DNA from: Halalkalibacter alkaliphilus
GTDB lineage: Bacteria > Bacillota > Bacilli > Bacillales > Bacillaceae_D
Assembly (NCBI RefSeq): GCF_023555415.1
Contig: NZ_JAKRYL010000024.1
Location: forward strand, 1-61,631
Direction: 5' to 3'
DNA length: 61,631 bases
Shown here: positions 36,044-44,779 of the stretch, one piece after another
Position numbering within the stretch: position 1 is the first letter of the stretch
Layout of the letters: each line of letters begins with the position of its first letter
Notes under the pieces: model-generated
The model's database searches: none
The model's input: only the letters and a program-made list of their open reading frames with translations
Told to the model about the DNA's origin: nothing
Made by a program: the position numbers and the translations under genes

Positions 36044-36164
36044 AAAAAGGGGAGTAGCGACCAATAATGGTCAATGAGTCGTCATGACAGTGATACATTC
36101 ACTCGGTTCATTGAGCTTTGAAAGCATCCTTTTGTTTTGCTTTCAAAGTACGCAAGACCTTTTT
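36044..36164 (+). promoter_or_regulatory. yybP-ykoY manganese riboswitch (aptamer)
   Basis: The 5' GGGGAGTAGCG, the hairpin GACCAATAATGGTC, the AGTCGTCA segment, the long hairpin arm GCTTTGAAAGC region with GCTTTCAAAG, and the 3' CGCAAGACCTTTTT match the Mn2+-sensing yybP-ykoY aptamer. The closing stem is AAAAGG with CCTTTT. It precedes a CaCA-family exchanger. In known members Mn2+ binding turns expression on. Confidence 0.88.
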
Positions 36165-36211
36165 ATGAGAGACTGAAATTTCGGGCAGACTCTCATAAAA
36201 GGGTCTTTTTT
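36156..36211 (+). terminator. Riboswitch expression-platform terminator
   Basis: GACCTTTTTATGAGAG (from 36156) pairs with CTCTCATAAAAGGGTC, followed by TTTTTT. Its left arm reuses the 3' strand of the aptamer closing stem, so aptamer and terminator are mutually exclusive. This predicts readthrough when Mn2+ is bound. Confidence 0.85.
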
Positions 36212-36241
36212 GTGTCAAAATTTTTAGGGGGAATTATTATT

Positions 36242-37225
36242 ATGGTCTATTTGGGATTCATTTTTGCAGCGGTTATAACCGTTTTTGCTGCTATTAAATT
36301 ATCTACTTATGCTGATACGATTGGAGAAAAGACATCTCTTGGAGGTATGGTTGTTGGGACGATTTTTCTTGCAGGAGCAACCTCACTTCCTGAAGTTACA
36401 ACAAGTGTATCTGCTATCGTGTTAGATAGTCCCGACATTGCTGTAGGAAATGTGTTTGGTAGTAACATGTTTAACTTATTAATCATTGCCAGTTTTGATT
36501 TATACTATCGTAGACAACAAATTTTTAAAAATGCTGGAAAATCACATATTTACACTGCAAGTATCGGCCTTCTCTTAGCCACAGTTGCCTTACTTGCTCT
36601 TTCATTGAAAATTAATTATTCGATTCTTGGAATTGGTGTTGACGTTTGGATCCTTATGTCCATTTATGGTTTAGGTATTTGGTTGATTTCTTACTTATCT
36701 AAAAAGTACCCTGAAGAACCAGTAGCAGAACCTGAAGAATATAATTTATCAGCTATTCCACTAAAAAGAGCAATTATCGGTTTTGTCATTGCTGCTCTCT
36801 TCATTATGGGAGCAGGAACTCTTTTAACCGTTACAGGGGACCAGATTGCTGTTATTACGGGGTTAGGTGCTAGTTTTGTCGGGAGCTTTCTGATCGCGGC
36901 AACAACCTCTTTACCAGAAGCGATTGCCGTTTTAGTTGCCCTACAACTAAGAAATTATAACCTAGCCATTGGTTCAATTTTAGGAAGCAATTTATTTAAT
37001 ATTTTAATCCTAGGAGCTTCTGATGTCTTTTACCGCCAAGGTTCCATTATTGCTGCTGTATCCGATGTTCATCAAATAACTGCGGCAGCTGTCGGAATAC
37101 TATCTGTTGTTATTTTATATGCGCTTGTTCGTAAACCACGAGAGTCCTCTATACGTTATGCAATGCCTTCAGTTATCCTAGTGATTCTTTACTTTATCTC
37201 ATCTTATTTAATATTCATTCAATAA
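36242..37225 (+). CDS. CaCA-family cation exchanger, probable Mn2+ exporter
   Basis: 327 residues, about ten transmembrane segments in two inverted halves. The two alpha repeats are GATSLPEVTTSVSAIV ... GNVFGSNMFNLLI and ATTSLPEAIAVLVALQ ... GSILGSNLFNILI, the ion-binding motifs of Na+/Ca2+ or H+/Ca2+ exchangers. Control by a Mn2+ riboswitch points to Mn2+ as substrate, exported when in excess (inference). The ATG at 36242 follows AGGGGGA; the frame upstream of it runs through the riboswitch and is not coding. A bidirectional terminator follows. Confidence 0.9.
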   Translation: MVYLGFIFAAVITVFAAIKLSTYADTIGEKTSLGGMVVGTIFLAGATSLPEVTTSVSAIVLDSPDIAVGNVFGSNMFNLLIIASFDLYYRRQQIFKNAGKSHIYTASIGLLLATVALLALSLKINYSILGIGVDVWILMSIYGLGIWLISYLSKKYPEEPVAEPEEYNLSAIPLKRAIIGFVIAALFIMGAGTLLTVTGDQIAVITGLGASFVGSFLIAATTSLPEAIAVLVALQLRNYNLAIGSILGSNLFNILILGASDVFYRQGSIIAAVSDVHQITAAAVGILSVVILYALVRKPRESSIRYAMPSVILVILYFISSYLIFIQ

Positions 37226-37264
37226 AAGAAAGGTTACACAGAATCTGTGTAACCTTTCTTTTAT
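37221..37264. terminator. Bidirectional terminator
   Basis: AAAAGAAAGGTTACACA and TGTGTAACCTTTCTTTT form a perfect stem of at least 17 bp around a short loop. It serves the exchanger and the convergent thioredoxin-like gene. Confidence 0.92.
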
Positions 37265-37270
37265 TGCTTA

Positions 37271-37825
37271 TCACCGCAGAATTACAAGGTCTTCCATTAA
37301 GTCATAAGTTAACCCACCATTGATTCTTTGAACAATCACCCCTTGTTCGTCAATTACAATCGTTGTTGGGATCCCAATAATTTGATATTTTTTCATTACC
37401 TCTCCTTCTACATCTAGCAATGGATCAAAAGTAGCTCGGTAGTGTTGAAGAAATGGTCTTATCTCTTCTTTTCCTCTTTCTTGGCTTGTCATGTTAATCG
37501 CTAAAAAAGCGGCACCTTTCTCTTTTAATCTTTTTTCCATTTCCAAAATGATTGGCATTTCTTCTTGGCAAGGATGACACCATGTGGCAAAGAAATTCAC
37601 AACTACTGGCTGACCTAGATAATCACCCAAAGCAACTTTCTCCCCATTTAGTGTAGTTAGTTCAAATGGAAGAGCTTCTTGTCCGACTTGAACCCCTTTT
37701 TGAACCGTTGCAGCAACTGACTCTTCAACTTGTTGGTACACACTTTCAGATTGACTATACATGAAACCAACACCGCATAAAAGGACAATTAAAACACTTC
37801 TGTAAAATGCTTGCTTTGTTTTCAT
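37271..37825 (-). CDS. Membrane-anchored thioredoxin-like protein (ResA/TlpA type)
   Basis: 184 residues. An N-terminal hydrophobic anchor (SVLIVLLCGVGFMYS, about 9-24) is followed by an extracellular TlpA-like domain with ATWCHPCQEEMP (CxxC), VNFFATW and the cis-proline IGIPTTIVID. Such proteins reduce disulfides outside the membrane, for example during cytochrome c maturation or spore cortex synthesis. No ccd or res genes are nearby, so the partner is unknown. The active-site CHPC differs from the CEPC of ResA. The ATG follows AAGAGG. Confidence 0.85.
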   Translation of the reverse strand: MKTKQAFYRSVLIVLLCGVGFMYSQSESVYQQVEESVAATVQKGVQVGQEALPFELTTLNGEKVALGDYLGQPVVVNFFATWCHPCQEEMPIILEMEKRLKEKGAAFLAINMTSQERGKEEIRPFLQHYRATFDPLLDVEGEVMKKYQIIGIPTTIVIDEQGVIVQRINGGLTYDLMEDLVILR

Positions 37826-37914
37826 GAATCACGCCTCTTTTCGTTCTATTTCAAGATTGCTATAATGTAGCGTATGTCCAATTCAACGAAATCATGCGAA
37901 ATGAGGGTAATGCT

Positions 37915-38091
37915 TTGTCCAAAATTCAACTTATGCAAATATTCGCCGTTGTCGTCCTAGTTGTGTTTGTGTATATGTCCTATCAAAACGACTCAACGAT
38001 TACTTGGATCTTTTATTTAATTGTTATTGTAAATGTTCTCTTATGGATTTTGCGATTATTGGAACGCAGAAGGAAAGATCAAGCGGAGTAA
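37915..38091 (+). CDS. Small membrane protein, unknown function
   Basis: 58 residues, TTG start at 37915 with GAGGGT six bases upstream. Two hydrophobic helices (about 5-23 and 30-50) with a charged tail LERRRKDQAE. Not recognised. It is divergent from the thioredoxin-like gene and is followed by structured repeat copy B. Confidence 0.55.
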   Translation: MSKIQLMQIFAVVVLVVFVYMSYQNDSTITWIFYLIVIVNVLLWILRLLERRRKDQAE

Positions 38092-38154
38092 TAGAAGAAC
38101 AAAGAAAAAGGGAAAAACCGACCTTTTCAATCCTTACATTCGCTTACGACGTGT

Positions 38155-38284
38155 GCGTTGGCTCCGCTCGCCGTGCGCCTTTTAGGAGAAACCCACTCCT
38201 AAAAGGCTTAAAAGATTACGGCGGCTCCACTCAACGCTTCGAGATCGTATAAAAAGGTAAAAACCGACCTTTTTATACGATCTC
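38155..38284 (+). repeat. Structured dispersed repeat, copy B
   Basis: Part 1 (38155-38237): outer stem GCGTTG/CAACGC, a GGCTCC internal loop on both sides, inner stem CGCCGT/ACGGCG, and hairpin GCCTTTTAGGAG/CTCCTAAAAGGC. Part 2 (38241-38284): a perfect 18-bp hairpin GAGATCGTATAAAAAGGT with its complement, containing the AAAAGGT-AAAAACCGACCTTTT core shared with the other copies. A degenerate hairpin of the same core lies just upstream at 38103-38128. Between two small genes, with no coding potential. Confidence 0.82.
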
Positions 38285-38351
38285 TTACATTTTTTTATAC
38301 ATATTTGTGCATATTATTTGTACAGCTTTTTCTATTTAAGGAGGCATATGT

Positions 38352-38504
38352 ATGAAGCAATTGTTAGCAAACATGAAAGAGTTTGGCTACCATTTTTTAG
38401 ATCTCCTCTTTACTTTGGAATACGAACATATAAACAAGGAACATCGCGGGCAGAAACATTCGATAGATCGTGAACCCGTTTCTGATTCTAATTCGATTCA
38501 ATGA
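38352..38504 (+). CDS. Small hypothetical protein (50 residues)
   Basis: A 50-codon frame, MKQLLANMKEFGYHFLDLLF then a hydrophilic tail with EHINKEHRGQK and Ser/Asp-rich end, preceded by AAGGAGG at ideal spacing. An amphipathic N-terminal helix (1-24) is likely. It lies between repeat copy B and a terminator, so it forms a complete small transcription unit if a promoter lies at about 38290-38340 (TTTACA-like and TATTTA elements are there but I would not insist). No family recognised. Confidence 0.6.
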   Translation: MKQLLANMKEFGYHFLDLLFTLEYEHINKEHRGQKHSIDREPVSDSNSIQ

Positions 38505-38536
38505 TTTAAAGGAGCATTTGCTCCTCACATTGCTTA

Positions 38537-38575
38537 GAGGGCACTGAAAAGTTCAACCTTTTTAGTGCCCTCTTT
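38537..38575. terminator. Bidirectional terminator between small gene and lipid kinase gene
   Basis: GAGGGCACT (38537-38545) pairs with AGTGCCCTC (38564-38572), with AAAAGG/CCTTTT extending the stem. It contains the GCACTGAAAA core seen in several terminators of this window. Confidence 0.78.
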
Positions 38576-38585
38576 GGGGTAATCT

Positions 38586-39464
38586 TTATAACATAACATG
38601 GAACGCTTCTTTTTTTACAGACACAGATGTAGGGGTCTGCCCCATCATCTCTCCATCAGCTGTAACAAAAAGCGGGTCATCACTGTCTACTTGTATAGAC
38701 TCAACTTGAAGGTAATCGACACCTTTCATCGTAACATGTTTTCCTTTAAACACATTGGCTAATATGAAAAGTAGCCGCCATTTTGGGAGACTGTGAATAA
38801 TACAAATATCTAACTTCCCATCATCACTAAGGGCATTCGGACAAATCTTTATTCCTCCTCCATAATACGCGTGGTTAGCTATTGCAATTAACCAAACTTT
38901 CTCAAACACCCTCTCCTCGTTATTTAATGTCAACTTTATAGACGACGGCTTATACGTTATCAACACCTTTAATATTGTCATTAAATAGGCAAGCCCACCG
39001 AACCACTTTTTCCACTTCATTTTATTAGCTTCATCTGCCACTTTTGCATCAAACCCAATCCCTACTACGGTCATGCAATGCCTATCACCAATTTCTAATA
39101 GATCGATTTTCTTTTTGTCGTTCTGCAGCAACTTTTCTATTTCTTTGACATAATCCTTAGAAATTCCCCTAGCTCTGGCATAGTCGTTTCCAGAACCAGT
39201 TGGTATCACACTGAACGGTACATTTGTCCCAATCAAACGATTCATAATCTCATGAATCGTTCCATCTCCTCCTAGTGCAATGATTCCAGAAATATCCTGA
39301 TTCAAAGTTAGTAGATTATTTATGAACGCAAGCCCCTCATCTTTAGTTTCGGTAATGATGACTTGGTACTCTACATTTTTTTCTTTTAGTATCGCTTCTA
39401 TTTCATTCCATACTTTTACTGAACGCCCTTTTCCTGATGTTCGATTCACTAGAAAGTAATACAT
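38586..39464 (-). CDS. Diacylglycerol/lipid kinase family protein
   Basis: 292 residues. Catalytic-domain motifs LVNRTSGKGRS, IIALGGDGTIHEIMN and IPTGSGNDYARARGI are typical of the DagK/YegS/sphingosine-kinase family, with VGIGFDAKVADEAN downstream. It phosphorylates a lipid, probably diacylglycerol, at the membrane. I chose the ATG at 39464 (MYYFLVN), since GGGGGAG is too close to the ATG at 39473. Paralogues in B. subtilis are DgkB, BmrU and YtlR; I cannot decide which is the orthologue. Confidence 0.85.
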   Translation of the reverse strand: MYYFLVNRTSGKGRSVKVWNEIEAILKEKNVEYQVIITETKDEGLAFINNLLTLNQDISGIIALGGDGTIHEIMNRLIGTNVPFSVIPTGSGNDYARARGISKDYVKEIEKLLQNDKKKIDLLEIGDRHCMTVVGIGFDAKVADEANKMKWKKWFGGLAYLMTILKVLITYKPSSIKLTLNNEERVFEKVWLIAIANHAYYGGGIKICPNALSDDGKLDICIIHSLPKWRLLFILANVFKGKHVTMKGVDYLQVESIQVDSDDPLFVTADGEMMGQTPTSVSVKKEAFHVML

Positions 39465-39632
39465 AAGCTTCATGCTCCCCCTTTTTGGACGTAGTTTTCC
39501 CATAATGACTCTATATATACAAAGTTAATAATTCCAATTATAAAGGAAAAAAATGAATAAAATACTTTAATTTGCACACATTACTAGTAAATAGGTATGT
39601 TCTTCCATATATATTGAGGGAGGTGATAGATA

Positions 39633-40871
39633 ATGAACGCATTGCAATTTAATTTTACCATTCCAAAATATGTATTCACAAAAACCGTTGGACGCTTTTT
39701 CCCTTCTATTCATTGGAACTCCCGTTTTTCATGTCTGAATTGGGGAGAAACAGAAGAACCGACTTTGCCCAATGATGATTGGGCAAAAATCAAAGTAAAG
39801 TATGGAGGAATTTGTGGAAGTGATATGAACTTGCTCTTTCTCCATGATAGTCCTTCAACTTCTCCTTATGTTTCATTTCCATTTACGATTGGACATGAAG
39901 CGGTAGGACAAATAGCTGAATTAGGGAAAAACATTTCGCATTTTTCAAAAGGTCAAAGAGTTGTTGTTAACCCTGTACTCTCATGTGAAAGTCGAGATTT
40001 AGATCCATGTCCTGCTTGTGAACGTGGAGATGAAAGTTTGTGTGAACAGAAAACGAAAGGTTCTATCGAATCTGGATTGCTTATTGGCGCTTGTAAAGAC
40101 ACAGGTGGGAGCTGGAGCCCATATTTTGTGGCACATAAAAGTCAAATTCTCCCATTGCCAGATGAAGTTGATGATCTAAACGGGGTGTTAGTAGAACCAT
40201 TTAGTTGTGCTCTTCATGCCGTCTTAAGGAATCCTCCAAAGGAAAGGGATCACGTATTAGTCATTGGTGCAGGAGTAATAGGACTCTCTGTTGTTGCAGC
40301 AATTAAAGCACTTGATTATTCGTGCAAGGTCATAATTTTAGTCAAACATACCTTTCAAGGTGAAATGGCCAAAGCGTTTGGAGCAGATGAGGTTATTTAT
40401 TTAAATGGATCATATGTAGAAAAAACAGCTAGTGCTCTTGGTGCCGAAACACTAAAACCGGTAATAGGACCTGAAATTGTCCAAGGCGGAGCAAACATTG
40501 TCTATGAATGTGTAGGCAAGAAGAAAAGTGTCACAGATGCACTACGCTTTACTGAAAGTGGCGGGAAGGTCGTCCTCCTTGGTTTGGCTAGTATTATGAA
40601 ACAAGTTGATTGGACGACAGTATGGCTCAACGAATTAACGATTAAAGGGTGCTTTGCTTATAGTACAAACGAGTTTGAGGGACAAAGGATGAATACTCTT
40701 CAAATTGCAATTGAGCTGATGAAAAGAGGAAAAGTAGATCTATCACCTCTTATTACACATCAATACCCTCTGCACGACTATAAGGTAGCTTTCAACACCA
40801 TCACGAAAAGAAAACGAGAAAATGCATTGAAAGTTGTCTTCAATCATGATCAAACTACTGTTGGAGGTTAG
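39633..40871 (+). CDS. Zinc-dependent MDR-family dehydrogenase
   Basis: 412 residues. A medium-chain dehydrogenase with catalytic zinc residues in GICGSD (C61) and IGHEAVG (H88, E89), four structural-zinc cysteines (C118, C126, C129, C137) in a spaced loop, LVEPFSCALHA (E188), and Rossmann motif IGAGVIGLSV (about 211-220). It should oxidise an alcohol or polyol with NAD(P). The N-terminal 45 residues are longer than in typical family members, with a pre-domain FNFTIPKYVFTK. Starts with AGGGAGGTGATAG. Two bases separate its stop from the aldolase gene, so the two make one operon and likely one pathway. Confidence 0.88.
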   Translation: MNALQFNFTIPKYVFTKTVGRFFPSIHWNSRFSCLNWGETEEPTLPNDDWAKIKVKYGGICGSDMNLLFLHDSPSTSPYVSFPFTIGHEAVGQIAELGKNISHFSKGQRVVVNPVLSCESRDLDPCPACERGDESLCEQKTKGSIESGLLIGACKDTGGSWSPYFVAHKSQILPLPDEVDDLNGVLVEPFSCALHAVLRNPPKERDHVLVIGAGVIGLSVVAAIKALDYSCKVIILVKHTFQGEMAKAFGADEVIYLNGSYVEKTASALGAETLKPVIGPEIVQGGANIVYECVGKKKSVTDALRFTESGGKVVLLGLASIMKQVDWTTVWLNELTIKGCFAYSTNEFEGQRMNTLQIAIELMKRGKVDLSPLITHQYPLHDYKVAFNTITKRKRENALKVVFNHDQTTVGG

Positions 40872-40873
40872 AC

Positions 40874-41965
40874 ATGAAGAATTTTATGCTTAGTTCAAAC
40901 CCTACAAGTCCATTTTTACAAAGGCTATCCGATGGGCTCGTTTCAACATTTTCAAGAAATGGTTTTACGTATACTAATAACCCAAATGACCCACTTCAAC
41001 TCGTCTTTCATTTTGTCACAGAAGAAGATATCAAGCCTTTTAGAAGAAAGGCCCAAGCAACGTTTGTCGTTGCAGTACTAGAAAGTTCAGGCCAACCTTA
41101 CGATTTATTTACAGAAGTCTATCCATTTCTCATCCGCTCATTAGCGAATCACTTTATGTATATTAATCATCGTTCAGGTAAAACAGATGTTCATTTCTTA
41201 ACACCTGAACAGGGTTGTTATTCCATTTCATATCATGAAGGGAATGATGAACAGCAGTTTCTTGATAAAATATACGAGCGTTTGCAACCTCTTACTTGTT
41301 CAAGACTTGTTATTGATAATCAATTCTCCGAAGATCTTCCAAAGCAACTTTGGCACGGAGATCGCGTAACAACTGAATTAAGTCAATCTGGCAAAAAACT
41401 TGATGAGATGGACTTACTCCCAGCTCCCTTTCCTTTGGACAAGTATTTAAGCGAAAGAGATATGCGTCATTTAAATAAACTTTATGGTCTTGGTGGGTTA
41501 AGTTATGGAAATTTAAGTGCCAGAAGTGATGAAGACCATTTTTGGATGAGTGCTAGTGGAATTAACAAAGCCAACATGAAAGAAATCGGGCGGGATATAT
41601 TATATATAAAAGGTTACAATGATGAGGAAAATCACATTGAAGTTAGTATTCCACCGAACGTCAGTCCGAAACGTGCTTCTGTAGATGCAATCGAACATTG
41701 GATGATTTATAGAGAACACCCTGATGTTGGTGCTATTGTTCATATCCATGCTTGGATGGAAGGCATTCAAGCTACTGAAATTAATTATCCTTGTGGAACG
41801 CTTGAACTCGCAGAAACAGTTGCCTCTCTTATTCGTGAGTCTGATAACCCATCAGAGGCCATTATCGGGTTAAAAAATCACGGGCTGACAATCACGGGGC
41901 CTTCACTTGAAAATATCTTTAATCGAATTGAAGGGAAGATTCAACGACAAGTTCCAATGTCTTAA
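40874..41965 (+). CDS. Class II aldolase/adducin domain protein with novel N-terminal domain
   Basis: 363 residues. Residues about 188-355 are a class II (L-fuculose-phosphate-type) aldolase domain: SYGNLSARS (210-218, phosphate/substrate loop), the metal histidines H290 and H292 in HIHAW, and H336 in LKNHGLTITG. Residues 1-185 do not match any domain I know; they look globular alpha/beta (FHFVTEEDI, FVVAVLESSGQPYDLF). Overlap-like spacing with the dehydrogenase gene (TAG then ATG after 2 bp, GGAGG inside the upstream stop region) supports an operon. The substrate is unknown; a sugar-phosphate or methylthio-pentose pathway is possible. Confidence 0.82.
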   Translation: MKNFMLSSNPTSPFLQRLSDGLVSTFSRNGFTYTNNPNDPLQLVFHFVTEEDIKPFRRKAQATFVVAVLESSGQPYDLFTEVYPFLIRSLANHFMYINHRSGKTDVHFLTPEQGCYSISYHEGNDEQQFLDKIYERLQPLTCSRLVIDNQFSEDLPKQLWHGDRVTTELSQSGKKLDEMDLLPAPFPLDKYLSERDMRHLNKLYGLGGLSYGNLSARSDEDHFWMSASGINKANMKEIGRDILYIKGYNDEENHIEVSIPPNVSPKRASVDAIEHWMIYREHPDVGAIVHIHAWMEGIQATEINYPCGTLELAETVASLIRESDNPSEAIIGLKNHGLTITGPSLENIFNRIEGKIQRQVPMS

Positions 41966-41979
41966 CTTTACACAATATA

Positions 41980-42034
41980 AAAGGCTGACTAACAACTGAC
42001 CCTAAGACCATATGGGTCAGTTTTGTCATCCTTT
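41980..42034. terminator. Nested hairpin terminator
   Basis: AACTGACCC (41994-42002) pairs with GGGTCAGTT (42014-42022), inside an outer AAAGG-TGAC/GTCA-CCTTT pairing. It serves the aldolase operon and the convergent glycosyltransferase gene. Confidence 0.82.
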
Positions 42035-43149
42035 TATAAGACTTGCTTTGTTCGAACTAACTGTTTAATAACATAAGCAATATGCCTAGCCGCATCAGGT
42101 TTTTTTAACTTTCTTGCGTTTGAAACTAACTGATGATACGTCTCTTCGTTAAACACCATGTCTTCTAAATGACTAGAAATGTCTTCAATTCGTTCTGCTT
42201 TCACAGCGGTGCCAAAATCAACTAAAAATTGGGCGTTATCTTCTTCATGTCCTGGAACTGGCTGATAAATCAAAATTGGGGTCTCACAAGCTAAAGCTTC
42301 TGATACAGTTAATCCACCTGCTTTTGAAATAACAAGATCACTCGCCCGTAAATAATTTGTGAATTGATTAGTATATGAAATTATGTGTAGCCGATGTTTG
42401 CTTTTACACTGGCGGATCTTCTCTTCTAACTCTTTATTTGTTCCCGTCATACATAAAATTTGAATGTTCTGCTGTAGTTCTTCCAAGGTTCGAATGATCT
42501 CTTCATACTTGCCCAAACCTAAGCCCCCACCAGATATAAGAATCGTTTTTTCATCTGGTTGCAGCTTTAAATCATTTCGTAACTTCCATCTAGGGATGTT
42601 GATATCTGGAATTTCCTTTATCGGAATTCCTGTACAAAACAATTGTTCTAACGATAAATTATGCTCTTTGGCAAAATGATCAATATGTGGTGAAGCTGTA
42701 AAATATCCATCTATTTCAGGCCTTACATAAGCAGGATGTAAATACAAATCAGTAATTACTGTATATAACGGCATGGTTAAATTTTTCTTTTTCTTTAACC
42801 TCGCTAAAAAAGCAGTAACAAACGGGTGTGTTGATATCATGACACTGGTTCTTTGTTTCTTAATGATTGAATTTAACTTCTCACAGAAGAATGTACCTAA
42901 TTGATCTAATACTAAAAACCATGAGTATTCTTCACTATATCGATAAAGCCTCCCCCAAAGCCTTGGGGTCTTCTCTATCATCCGTAAATATAACTCTAAA
43001 AAAGTTTTGTGTAATAACGGATGAATGGAGTGAAATGTATCAATAATCGTCACTGTTTCGCCTTGTTGCTCAAATTGTTCTTTCAAGGCTTTAGAAGCTT
43101 CGTTATGACCATTTCCGATAGATGCCGAAAAGATTGTAATTTGACTCAT
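42034..43149 (-). CDS. MGDG synthase/UgtP-like glycosyltransferase
   Basis: 371 residues. The N-terminal SASIGNGHNEASKAL is the nucleotide-sugar-independent loop of the MGDG-synthase family, and the C-terminal SKAGGLTVSEALACETPILIYQPVPGHEEDN is the GT28 donor-binding motif. Such enzymes glycosylate diacylglycerol to make membrane glycolipids and the lipoteichoic acid anchor. B. subtilis UgtP and YkoN are relatives; this one is shorter than UgtP (about 382) and I would not choose between them. No ribosome-binding-site problem: GAGG precedes the ATG. Confidence 0.85.
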   Translation of the reverse strand: MSQITIFSASIGNGHNEASKALKEQFEQQGETVTIIDTFHSIHPLLHKTFLELYLRMIEKTPRLWGRLYRYSEEYSWFLVLDQLGTFFCEKLNSIIKKQRTSVMISTHPFVTAFLARLKKKKNLTMPLYTVITDLYLHPAYVRPEIDGYFTASPHIDHFAKEHNLSLEQLFCTGIPIKEIPDINIPRWKLRNDLKLQPDEKTILISGGGLGLGKYEEIIRTLEELQQNIQILCMTGTNKELEEKIRQCKSKHRLHIISYTNQFTNYLRASDLVISKAGGLTVSEALACETPILIYQPVPGHEEDNAQFLVDFGTAVKAERIEDISSHLEDMVFNEETYHQLVSNARKLKKPDAARHIAYVIKQLVRTKQVL

Positions 43150-43261
43150 AAGCGAACCTCACTTCCTTGAACCAGGTACAAATACGATAGATAAAGTTAG
43201 TGTTTACTTTTTCTTGTAGAACATTCACATCCAGCATATGAAAAAAGTTGTCTTTTCAAAT

Positions 43262-43366
43262 GGCTGTTTTCGCATACTTTTGCAGGAGTCGAGTGACTTC
43301 CGCTCCATTTCACTACGAGAAAACACATTTCTTCACAGCAGCAATCTTTACGAAAACAGCCTTTTT
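43262..43366 (+). repeat. Large palindromic element between glycosyltransferase and trpS
   Basis: Outer arms GGCTGTTTTCG (43262-43272) and CGAAAACAGCC (43351-43361) enclose about 78 bp holding GGAGTCGAGTGACTTCCGCTCC, and TTTTT follows on the plus strand. I recall similar GGAGCGGAAG/GACTCC palindromes dispersed in Bacillaceae genomes, but cannot name a described family. It lies in the trpS leader region and does not look like a T-box. Confidence 0.65.
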
Positions 43367-43422
43367 AAATAAAGTATGTACCTATGTTTTTTGAAAGCAA
43401 TCTGATATGATTTGATGTATAA

Positions 43423-44440
<1,018 letters not shown>

Positions 44441-44442
<2 letters not shown>

Positions 44443-44479
44443 AAAGCGAAGGACAGGTATCTCTTGTCCTTCGCTTTTT
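44441..44479. terminator. Bidirectional terminator after trpS
   Basis: AAAAAGCGAAGGACA (44441-44455) pairs with TGTCCTTCGCTTTTT (44465-44479). Confidence 0.92.
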
Positions 44480-44513
44480 CTAATGGACAGGAAAATTCTG
44501 TCCTGCTGGTTAT

Positions 44514-44627
44514 TTAATAACCACTATTTTTCTTCATGATTTTACCAACAAAAAATGAAAGTCCAAGTGTTCCAACAAGTAATACAACCGTTAGGATTTG
44601 CATGACTGTATATGCGAAGTTATCCAT
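44514..44627 (-). CDS. 37-residue single-pass membrane peptide
   Basis: ATG 44627 preceded by AGGAGGG at ideal spacing; the 38-codon frame encodes MDNFAYTVMQILTVVLLVG... with one hydrophobic helix (about 8-28) and a basic C-terminal KIMKKNSGY. It lies between the trpS terminator and yjbA. Too short for most gene callers. The strong site, sensible topology and terminator make it a credible small membrane protein; function unknown. Confidence 0.65.
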   Translation of the reverse strand: MDNFAYTVMQILTVVLLVGTLGLSFFVGKIMKKNSGY

Positions 44628-44692
44628 TTTTACCCTCCTCATGCCTTTTAACATTTCGTTATTAATTATAGGAGAGTTCAGATACATTGTAA

Positions 44693-44731
44693 ATGCCTAA
44701 GAAAAAGCCAATTAGACTATTTCTTAGGCAT
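44693..44731 (-). terminator. Weak hairpin downstream of yjbA
   Basis: GCCTAAGAAA and TTTCTTAGGC form a 10-bp stem about 50 bp after the yjbA stop on the minus strand. There is only a short T stretch afterwards, so it may be a weak terminator. Confidence 0.4.
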
Positions 44732-44779
44732 TAGTATGCTTTTTATACTTCGCTCTATACTTGTTCACAAACCGTTCAA

